This document shows, piece after piece, positions 1-11,000 of a stretch of DNA of 64,000 nucleotides. Source of the stretch: Trichoplusia ni (taxonomy: Eukaryota > Arthropoda > Insecta > Lepidoptera > Noctuidae). Location: positions 1-64,000 of the forward strand of contig NW_020800126.1 of assembly GCF_003590095.1 (NCBI RefSeq), given 5' to 3'. Below the pieces are notes generated by a model. The model saw only the letters and a list, made by a program, of their open reading frames with translations. It had not been told where the DNA came from and did not search any database. The number at the start of each line of letters is the position of its first letter. The first letter of the stretch is position 1. The translations under genes were made by a program, and so were the position numbers.

Positions 1-157
1 TTCCTTGAAACAACTCTACAAAAATAACCCAAGCAACGCCTACATTAAAACTCTATGCATGTATAAATGTATAAATACAAATATCACGTTTACCTCATTC
101 TGATCATACGCTGTATATCGCACACACCCACACACACTCGTTTCATTTATACTATAA

Positions 158-1024
158 ACTAGCTGTTGCCCGCGACTTCGTCTGCGTGGTTAGAAGAAAT
201 AAGTTATGACTTTTTCTTCGCTCCTATTGGTCGCAGCGTGATGATATATAGCCTAAAACCTGTCACGATTAATGGTATATTCAACACAAAAATATTTTTC
301 CAATTTGAACCAGTAGTTCCTGAGATTAGCGCGTTCAAACAAACAATCAAACAAACAATTAGTATATACATAGTACATACATAGTATATACATAGTAATT
401 AGTATATATATAGTACAATTAGTATATAGATGCCAACGATATCTTCGCTACGTTTCATCGATTTTTAATTTCTCGCGCGGAGATTTTCATATTACGATAA
501 CTCATTACCTATTAACATTTCTGGCGTAGTGTAAAAGGCAATTTGTTCTATATTACATGCATAATATATCTAACTTATTTATTGGATAAGGATTAATACT
601 GTATTGTTAAAAAGAGGTTCGTAAGTAACCAATAATTTTACTGTATTAAGAAAACACATAAAAATGGTTATTGTGGGTTATCCTTGGAAGATAGACATAT
701 ACCACCGCGGACTTTTTTGTAGATCTATTAAAGAGGTACAAACCCGCCATACATTGTTTTGTTGTAACTCAAAAGGTTTTGGCAGCGTTCTCGATGAAAG
801 CTCTCGAATGGCTTAATTTTTTCCGACATGTTTAACTAATATCGCTGTAATATCGTCAGTTTACACAAAACCTAAACTTATTATACACTAAAACCTTCCT
901 CAAGAATTGCTCTATCAATCGTTGAAAACCGCATAAAATCCGTTCAGTACTTTTTCTAGTTTATCGCGAACAGACAGACAGACAGACAGACAGACAGACG
1001 CGGCGAGGGACTTTGTTTATAATA
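158..1024 (+). repeat. Degenerate lepidopteran interspersed repeat
   Basis: The stretch opens with CTAGCTGTTGCCCGCGACTT and closes with a (CAGA)n tract at 970-999, followed by CGGCGAGGGACTTTGTTTAT. I recognise both ends, and the internal 'AGTTCCTGAGATTAGCGCG' text, as a repeat scattered through many lepidopteran genomes. Its opening motif recurs on the minus strand at 62845-62873. The 72-codon reading frame at 166-384 lies inside it and is not a gene. I am unsure of the class (non-autonomous non-LTR/SINE or Helitron-like). Confidence 0.6.
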
Positions 1025-4000
1025 TGTAAGGATGGAAAATCTACCTACACAAGTACACTATCATTATTACAAACTCCAAGCTTAAAGCTTACTGGTCATT
1101 AAAAATAGACTGAAAATGAACAATCTGAATTTGGGTCAAAGATTTAGGGATTTATGCCATTATGGCCAAACTAAACTGTTTCTACAAACTATAAATATAT
1201 GTCAGACACGTAAGTTTAAATTTTAAGGTTTTGTTAATAAATCAAGAGGTATCCTCTGTTTTAACGTTATACGGGTAACTTGTACAAATAAAAAAGTCGG
1301 AATCCAGAATCCGAAGTCCAAAACTATTTCCAAAATATTGGTCTATCTTCAAATGCAAGCCCGTATCAACCAAGCTTAACCTCGATTTTAATTACAATAT
1401 TGATGATTGACAGAAATACTGTCTGCTTTCAATGTCATGAAAGCTTTTCCGTTTTTAGCTTTGGATGCAGAACCCTTAAAAAGGATATTCTAATCTAAAT
1501 TAGACGAGAAACGATAATTATAATTACGAGTATACTTATCAATTAATTAACACAGCTTGCATCTTTTATTACATGTCTAATTAATCTAATTTAACAGATG
1601 AAGTTACTAGGTATACATGCAAATAATTGAAAATAGAATTAGAAAATCCCTTATAAACGACAAAGGGAAACGAAGTGTTTCTGAGTACTCGACTTAACAA
1701 CCCTAAGCGTAGTATTTACCAGTTTCTATCTCAACACCCTTAAGGGTAAGTCTGTTGACTCTCATTCGATTACACAAGGTCCAACCTTCGCTTCTCCACA
1801 AATACAACCCTTACTATGGAATTAAAAAACAGGACTGTTACCATCGTGTAAACGAGAGGACTACGAGAAATGTAGAGCGCTGTCCCGCCTTTGCGAACGC
1901 GACAGTCGTGCGTCGCGATCTCGTGGTACAGGCATTGATCATACAATATAAACAAACTGATCAAATTAAGATCACTTTCACTAGTATTAAGGGCAGTGCG
2001 GTTAGTTGACGTGGGCTGGTACTCAAGTGCTGTAAGTAGTGTCTGCGACAATTGTAATTAATGACATATTTTAAGACGACAGCTATGTTTTTTTAGTCCA
2101 TTCATATGAAACATGTTTTGTATTTAAACCGTTCGATAATTTGATGGTCAAGTAACGGTTTTCGTGTTCCTGACCAGTTTCAATGCAAACTGAGAGCAAA
2201 AATATGTTTTATATCTGTTGAGGTCAAATATTTTTGCTGCATTGTTTTGCATGTTACTCGGGAAACGTCGTCCCTTTGTTTAAAATATGTAAGTATAATA
2301 GATTCAGAGAAATCGTTGATATAAGATTATGCTATTTCAGGTACAACGAAGGCAGAACGTTCCTCGAAAGGGTAGTATTAAGGTTTAACCACAACTATTG
2401 TTTTAGCCGATTAACGACGATACGATAGTACGATACTCAACCACTCAACCATCCGGCCAGAACTAAATTTATACAATAATCAAACGTAACGAAGTTAATT
2501 AAAAATATCGATTCGAGTCAAGATAACGAACAATAACAAATATATTATGTTGGTAGTTTGTTGTTATTGCTTTAGCCATTATGTCAAACCGCAACTGATA
2601 GGCATCAAGTATTATGATTCAAAGTCATTTCTCCGGCGGCGGTCACAATATGCAATGCACCTTTGAGAACCTACCACTTTTTAAACAAGCGGGAAAGAGA
2701 CACAGCTCTTAGCTGTCGTATTTGCCATCTCGCTTCCTCAACTGCAACAATACCTCTATCAAAATGTTTCTAGGTACCTTGGCAACGCAATCTGAGCGGG
2801 CGAGAGTATACTAAGTACCTAACAAAGCTATTCATGCAGAAAAGCTTGGCTTCATCTCGTGAACGTAATATCTAAAGTATGTTATGACGGCTTGTTGTGG
2901 AACCTTTTAGTTTTAAACAGGAGATATCAACGGACCCTGGTGAACATATTCTTATTTCGCATTGTGTAACACCTCTTTACCTTATCCGCGAAAGTTACGT
3001 GCATAAACTTTGAGAAAATTTTGAGAACGATTTGATAATTTCAAATACATTTATAAAAATCAGGTTCCCAGGTTTACTATTTTTTAAGACCGTTTTGGGT
3101 AGGAAATATACGATATCTCGATATCTGAACATCTCTGAACATTTTTATTGCATTATTGGACAAGGGATTACGATAAAGCAAACCTCGTTCAGGTTTTTAT
3201 AAGGCTCTGAAAAAAGTAAGTACCTTTAACATATCTGGTTTTCAAAGGTTTTATAATATAAGTTGGATGGATGTCGGCACGTGCTATGTTTACAGAATTT
3301 CCCTCATGTTTCCGAGACGGGATCTGCACGAGACACTGGACCGCAAATGTTCTAAAAATAAACTATTTGCTCATACAGTTTTGTTTCATGTATTTCTACT
3401 ATTGATCTTGGATTTTAATTTTATGTGAAACTAGCAAAAAATCTTAAATATATGGTTAAAATCGCTCCACTCAAGAACGAAGAAACTTCTAAGTAAAGAA
3501 AACTTTTTTAAATATTTTATATTAAAAAAACACTTTAATAAATTTAGTTATGACATCTAAATAAATATATGCGTGACGTCTAGGAAGTTTGTTTTAAGTT
3601 CATTTTATATTCGTTTTGCAGACTTAAGTTCGAAGTTGAGTCAAACAGAATTTTTTGTTTCCACAAACTGCATAAAGTTTAAAAAAAGCAATGAAATCCC
3701 CGCATTTTACTTGCTAGAAATACACAGTGCCGGCAAATTGCGTTCAGTAGTAAATCCCTGAAGATACCACTCTTGGCGCAAAGGGCAATAAATTTTGCAA
3801 GCGAAAAACATTAAAATCTCGTTAAAATGCTTTCCAGTATTGGCAATGGCACAAGTAGTTACAGCCAGTAACCATATAAGTCAGTTGAAAATGCCGGAAA
3901 TATAATTCCAAAGAAGATAAATAAATTTTATTTTATTAAGCTTGTTACAGTCAAAGCACGTAGACCTAATTGTGTTTGAGAATTAGAAAAGGAATGAAAA

Positions 4001-7000
4001 GTTGAGTAAATCCAAGGACAGAATTTGGAACTTCGGGATCTAAGATTAGATTTGCGGACAACGCCTGAAGATTAAATACGGCGAATTGGTCGTGACAAGT
4101 CCGTGGGTGGATCAATAGTTCGAGCGAGGGCGAATGCATTTCAGCAACATTCGGCAAGTTGAAACAGGCGATTGAAGTGGGCTGAGTGCGGAAAGCGGAG
4201 GACCAAAGCTACAGAGACTTGAGGTAAGTCCAACAAACACGATCCACCGGGTTGGTCTGATTGATGAGTGTGGTTACATCTCATCAGGCTTGCGGTTAAT
4301 GTAACGTAATTGAGGAGCAGACTGGTTAGATGGACACGGCTGATGGTGGCATTATTGGCAAAGCAACAAGTGAGTTTACTCGACAAATCCCGCGACAACA
4401 CACACATAAACAACACTTAGACGATTCCAGTTCCGTACATAAAACAAGAACATTGAAAACACTTTGTATTTAAAAGTCTTATTTAACAATCGAAGTACAA
4501 GTTAAAATTAAAAGTTAAAAACTCACATTTAGCTAAAAAGAACATCCTCGTTTAGCAAACGAAATGGCACTGGTGAAAATATAAGGTATTACTTTCCATA
4601 TGACCCTAAACGATGTGATTAAAGTAGTATAGAATATTATGAACATTTCCCATTGGGAAAACGTTCAGACATGAGAACGAACTCAATAATATGAGTAAAG
4701 TTAAACGAATGAGTCTACTTCGTCTGAAGGACATTACCAAATATTATCGACAGGGAACTGAAAAATATTACATGCACGATATACGCAGACACCTACGCAG
4801 TGGCTTCTCACTTGAAAGGTTTTTGTGATGGAATATATGGAATAATTAATTATTTAATATCCAAATGGACCGATGATATCTATATAACCTTTAAACATGC
4901 AATGTTTAATTTAGTTAAAACATTTTGATACAGTTGCGGTACTCTAAATCGAATGAGTCATGTTACAAACGCGATTCAAGTTTTTATTTGCTTGCCTGCG
5001 GTTGCCTTGCAAGGTAAGTCGGACACATCGCTCGACTAGTCGTCAAGTCCGTACGGAGACTTGATGCTTGAAAATTTCCCTTCGCTCTGAACTTTCCTGA
5101 AGAGATAAAACAAATGTTGTCATTGTCCGCGTATCATGCTTTGTGACAATGAGCAATGATGACCATTTGAGTTACGAGTCACTGGCAAACTTTGTGTTCG
5201 AGAATATTCTTGTAATTAAATCTAATGGATGTAGTATTAAGAATTAGCAAAAAATAACCTGGCAAAAATGTTGCGTTTTTTTTCTGTACAAAAACTAAGT
5301 AGTACGCGATCTTACAAGAAACAAGGTCAACATTATTCTCAATTTGTTATTATAATAACAAAGGCTAGCTTTCACTAGACAAGACCGTTTTGAAAGTCAT
5401 TGAACCGACGGCATGTTCGAGTATGATAAATAAGCAAAACTATGACTCATTATGAACGGGATGATGTATATAAATATAAAATATGTGTCGAGTCATAAAG
5501 ATAATAAGCGTTTACTCAATTTACTGTAAAATACCTCTTATTGTTTTAACATTCCATAAAGAACCTATCTTAAAAATTATTTTACTCATAGCCAAGTCTA
5601 ATTTGGAAAACAATTTTTTTATGAAACAAAAGTTGAAAACTAAATATGATATTAAAAAATAAATATTTTAAAGCAACTCAGTCATCCAAAAAAAGCAAGC
5701 CAAAGTCATAATTTAAGAAAGATTATTGGGTGTCCTTTTGCATTTCTACGCTACTAAAGATGATCTAATCGAAATCGCTCGCATAATGACTTCTATATTA
5801 TGCTAAGCATAAACGTCTGTAATATGAACACGCATAATAAATGCATCAGTTTTGATAGATACCAGTTTCTTATACAATCGATTTTACAGCATTTTCTTGT
5901 TTCAAAATCTAGTCTTAAAGATGACAGAAATAATAACACGGGTCAGTATTAAAATAAGTTTAATGGATTCGAATTTAATGAATATTTCGTCAAAATACAA
6001 GGTAAAAACGACGCAAGTTCTCGAAGACAAAATTCTTGTTAATCAATACCAAGAAAACGAAATTATAATACGCCGGCAAAAATCTTCGGTATTATAAGAA
6101 TTCACAAGGAAAATGAAGCCACTTAATAATGTAGGTAAAGGATGCTCCTAAATGAAGGAATTGAGCGGGGGACTGCGTTGGCGCAACAATAATTGCTTGA
6201 TTCGTTTCCAAGATGAGTTCATAAATATAGAGAATATTTGAACTTCGGGATTTGCCGTTTTGGGGAACTACTAGTAAAAACACAAAAGAATCGTCTGGCT
6301 CCTATGATACATTTACTTCTAGCACCTTAGTTTTGCGAAGAAGTTTGACTTTTACCGGCCAAAAGTACTGAAGTGCTTCACCCTTTATTTAATGACGTTT
6401 AATCTTACTTACGATAACGCTTATATGCAAGGTATCGACAACTTACATTCAAATCTCTTCCACTCTTTCCAGAACTAAAACTTTCTCATTACCTCTCCTG
6501 TTTAAATGGGTTCAAGTATTTTCTACAAATAAACACTAGAACTAAAGTTAACTATTCCCGTAAGCAAATGGACCGAACAAACTGCAACTTAGCACTTAGC
6601 CGATACAATCTTTAAGCCTAACAATGTTATTGCCTTGCCGGCTAGAATTCTACCAATCCAATAATGCGATAGACCAATACTGTTAAGGTAGACCTTTACT
6701 CTGTACGTATTTATTTTCTTATTTAAGGTATTTAAACAGAACCACACTTAGAAAGTGCTATTATTGTATTTTTAAATAAGAACACGGAATCATAAATTGA
6801 TCAAAGAAGAATCATTGCAACAATTTCTACCCTAAACGCTCTTTTAAATTGTAATTGTTTCGAAGCAGGTCATTCGATTTCTTTAGACCAATTGAACCTA
6901 TGGATTTCCGTCCCGTTTCTTCTCCATATCCCATGTCTTTTTGGAATCGTGCACTGAGTTGAATTCAACGTATATAGGTTAAAGTGGATTATTTGGGCAC

Positions 7001-7808
7001 AAGCCCGCTATAAAACTCCTTAGGAAAAAATATACAACAACACTGTAAGACCGATATACAAACGCAATTCCCCTCACATACTCTAGAACTCTTTTCCGAA
7101 GTAATAATATAATGTGCACTAGTTGTACGTCTGTGGGCTTAGATGTGGACTAGTCGAGTTAAGTGTCGGGCAGTCAGGACGCACTGGAATGCCGCCACAA
7201 GGTCGAGTACGTTCATCGGCCGTAGATCGTCCGAGATTTACGCTACACACATCATTGGACTAACTGTAACTAACGAAGTGATGGGCAAATTGAAATAAAA
7301 CCGAAAAAAATGATTTCGTCAATCTTTAGCCAAGTGGAATGTGAAATTTGGTCGTCATCCATAAATATATTACGATTAACAATTTATAAATTAATAAGAA
7401 CAACTTCGTGACTGTGATTTCAGAGAACAATACAACGGCTAAGAAAAATACTAGACAGATTTTAAAACCATCAATTAAAAAAGTACCAAAATACTTTCTA
7501 CAAAATACCGAAACGGTAACAAACAAATTAATGGACTCACTAGTTCTAGTAACCGCTTCCTAATTAGCAGTATCGAAAGTATCATTAAAATACTTGAAAT
7601 ACATTAAAAAAAAAACTGAAAGACCGCGATACTGCGCAAACTGAGCAAAAAACGAAGAAACAATACCATTTGTTTTTACAGTTGTTCGTCACGAATACAA
7701 AGGCCATTTGTCTTATTCGCCACTAGATGTTACTGTTGCTTATGACACTAAGGTCTATTTTCTTTATTTTAAAGTGATTGAGTTTATTATTTTGGTTCCA
7801 ATGTCCAG
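1025..7808. other. AT-rich intron or flank, no exon seen
   Basis: This is presumably the intron preceding the first spondin-like exon in the window. That exon begins at phase 1 inside a TSP1 module, so the 5' part of the module must lie in an upstream exon. I find no GC-rich block with TSP1 cysteines and tryptophans here, so the upstream exons are probably before position 1. The small open frames around 1755-2051 and 3966-4416 have no recognisable product. The first contains repeat-like text (GAGCGCTGTCCCGCCTTTGC) and the second is a slightly GC-richer patch of unknown nature. Confidence 0.5.
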
Positions 7809-8063
7809 AGGAGAACGAAAAGTGCATGGAGCCGGAGTGTCGCGAGGAAGACGTGGAGGTCCCGGACCCGGAGTGCCCCACGACGGAGTGGTCGGCCTGG
7901 TCGCCCTGCTCGGCGTCCTGCGGCGCGGGAGTGGCGCTGCGCACGCGCCTGCTGCTGGTGGCGGCCGCGCGCCAGCGGGCCTGCGCCGCGCGCCGCCAGC
8001 TGCTGCAGCAGCGCGCCTGCCGGGAGCGGGACAGCTGCCAGCTCGACATGCTCACCGCCAAAC
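7809..8063 (+). CDS. Spondin-like exon: end of one TSP1 plus a full TSP1
   Basis: The acceptor is CCAATGTCCAG|AG and the donor is GCCAAAC|GTACGA. Both are phase 1, and the donor phase agrees with the Kunitz exon downstream. Residues EKCMEPEC close a preceding TSP1. The next repeat has the WSAWSPC motif, in which W and WxxW sites are typically C-mannosylated, then CSASCGAG, and later cysteines in RACAAR, QRACRE and RDSC. The second half of this exon (from 7944) is the first copy of the 147-bp array, so longer exons ending at later copies of the donor are possible. The shortest form, using the first donor, gives a standard-length TSP1. Confidence 0.8.
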
Positions 8064-11000
8064 GTACGATATGCACGCTTCACTATGTCACGCGCCTGCT
8101 GCTGGCGGCGGCCGCGCGCCAGCGGGCCTGCGCCGCGCGCCGCCAGCTGCTGCAGCAGCGCGCCTGCCGGGAGCGGGACAGCTGCCAGCTCGACATGCTC
8201 ACCGCCAAACGTACGATATGCACGCTTCACTATGTCACGCGCCTGCTGCTGGCGGCGGCCGCGCGCCAGCGGGCCTGCGCCGCGCGCCGCCAGCTGCTGC
8301 AGCAGCGCGCCTGCCGGGAGCGGGACAGCTGCCAGCTCGACATGCTCACCGCCAAACGTACGATATGCACGCTTCACTATGTCACGCGCCTGCTGCTGGC
8401 GGCGGCCGCGCGCCAGCGGGCCTGCGCCGCGCGCCGCCAGCTGCTGCAGCAGCGCGCCTGCCGGGAGCGGGACAGCTGCCAGCTCGACATGCTCACCGCC
8501 AAACGTACGATATGCACGCTTCACTATGTCACGCGCCTGCTGCTGGCGGCGGCCGCGCGCCAGCGGGCCTGCGCCGCGCGCCGCCAGCTGCTGCAGCAGC
8601 GCGCCTGCCGGGAGCGGGACAGCTGCCAGCTCGACATGCTCACCGCCAAACGTACGATATGCACGCTTCACTATGTCACGCGCCTGCTGCTGGCGGCGGC
8701 CGCGCGCCAGCGGGCCTGCGCCGCGCGCCGCCAGCTGCTGCAGCAGCGCGCCTGCCGGGAGCGGGACAGCTGCCAGCTCGACATGCTCACCGCCAAACGT
8801 ACGATATGCACGCTTCACTATGTCACGCGCCTGCTGCTGGCGGCGGCCGCGCGCCAGCGGGCCTGCGCCGCGCGCCGCCAGCTGCTGCAGCAGCGCGCCT
8901 GCCGGGAGCGGGACAGCTGCCAGCTCGACATGCTCACCGCCAAACGTACGATATGCACGCTTCACTATGTCACGCGCCTGCTGCTGGCGGCGGCCGCGCG
9001 CCAGCGGGCCTGCGCCGCGCGCCGCCAGCTGCTGCAGCAGCGCGCCTGCCGGGAGCGGGACAGCTGCCAGCTCGACATGCTCACCGCCAAACGTACGATA
9101 TGCACGCTTCACTATGTCACGCGCCTGCTGCTGGCGGCGGCCGCGCGCCAGCGGGCCTGCGCCGCGCGCCGCCAGCTGCTGCAGCAGCGCGCCTGCCGGG
9201 AGCGGGACAGCTGCCAGCTCGACATGCTCACCGCCAAACGTACGATATGCACGCTTCACTATGTCACGCGCCTGCTGCTGGCGGCGGCCGCGCGCCAGCG
9301 GGCCTGCGCCGCGCGCCGCCAGCTGCTGCAGCAGCGCGCCTGCCGGGAGCGGGACAGCTGCCAGCTCGACATGCTCACCGCCAAACGTACGATATGCACG
9401 CTTCACTATGTCACGCGCCTGCTGCTGGTGGCGGCCGCGCGCCAGCGGGCCTGCTGGAGGCCACTATGTCACTGCACGGGTAGTCGAGTAGTGATATCAA
9501 AAAGCGCGACGTGACACAGATCGAGCTCTTTGCAGGACGGGCATGATGTCTTATTCATCAACTTGAAAATTTGTAAAACCTCCACGACACAAAGATTAAC
9601 AAGCATCAGGTATAATGTTCCAAAGGCTTTCGCTTATTTTAATGTCTGTAAGTATGTTCCTCAATTGAAAAAGTTCATTTCCTATGTCACCATAGCTAGC
9701 GTTTTCGTCTTGAACTAAAAGAAACGCATTTATTGTTTTTTCCTAAAAAAGTGAGCCATCCGTTTTAATCTTTACCAACTTTAAAAATTGTAAAGCTATG
9801 CCTGACGACCTTCGTTCAAGTTCAATTATAGTGTGCAACGATCAGTAATAACCTCTGAGAGGTGAGGTACCACTCGCCTGCACTTGTTTACGAAACCGAT
9901 CGCGGCAACATTTCCATGAAACCTGTACGTAGCGCCCGCGGACTGCGCGAAATATGCGCGCAAATAAAAATAACGTAAGTATATATCAGCGCAAGGTTAT
10001 CTACAAGAATTATTGCTTGTCATAAATATATGTACCATCGTGTATGTACCACGTACTCTCGACTCTCGACTCTGCGTGTGCTTCTATTACTAGAAAGCTT
10101 CGCAAAGGCCAATAAACTCAGAAAACACTCGTTTGTCATAGTTATTTTTAATTTAGACTGTGGAAATATAGTTTAATATAATATCTGAGTCGTCACCTGC
10201 AGTTAATACATGTTGGTTTACAAAACAAGATGCAAATGATATCGATGCAAAAGATTAGGTAAAGTGTAAGTCATATGCGTCACTGGCTGTGCATCCCACC
10301 AGAATGTTTGCTGTGGAAGCGTCGTTATGTGATATTAACTAACATTTCTAATGCTCCATGATTTGTCCCTATTGACATGTGTTGTGTTATGTCAGGCGTG
10401 TGCATGGAGGAGGCGGACCCGGGCCCGTGTCGCGGCCAGTACCAGCGCTGGAGCTTCATGGCGGCCAAGGGCATGTGCGTGCCCTTCCCGTACGGCGGCT
10501 GCCGCGGCAACCAGAACAACTTCCTCACGCAGGAGGACTGCACCAACACCTGCAGCGTCTTACTCGGTCAGTACTTCTCTACTCACCTGGCTCTCTTACA
10601 GCTGGACGCGACATGCTCTCTGACAGTTTAGTGTATCTGACAGCAGTTTTACAACAGGAACAACCGTGTACCTACTTCACATAATGGGTACGTTATGTGA
10701 CTATATACACAATACCAAATGATTCTTATACGAATGTTTACAACATCATTAATTTCATCACCGTCGTGAATTAAACTATGATTATAACCCATCCAAATGG
10801 TGGTAAGAAGATGATGGCTCGTCGGCGGTAATGCTGGTTACCACACGGTACCGATTACTTTAGCCACAGTTGCTAAATCACGTTGCGGCAGATCTGCTCT
10901 ATAGATTGACCTTTTAGTCTAGCCGAGACCAAAACATTCAAGAAGGTAAGAATAATCAAAAAGCAATTATTGTTTAGATCAAGCTTTGTCGATCACTATA

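Noticed and set aside
166..384. 72-codon plus-strand frame at the start of the window
   Set aside because: It lies entirely within a dispersed lepidopteran repeat.
4141..4416. 91-codon minus-strand frame in a somewhat GC-richer patch
   Set aside because: No recognisable motif, no fitting splice sites, and no neighbouring frame that would extend it.
7708..9514. Very long open frames in three forward frames and one reverse frame across 7.7-9.5 kb (468 to 591 codons)
   Set aside because: They are by-products of a GC-rich repeat whose unit is a multiple of three. Only the TSP1 frame continues sensibly from the upstream exon, and a splice donor ends that exon at 8063.
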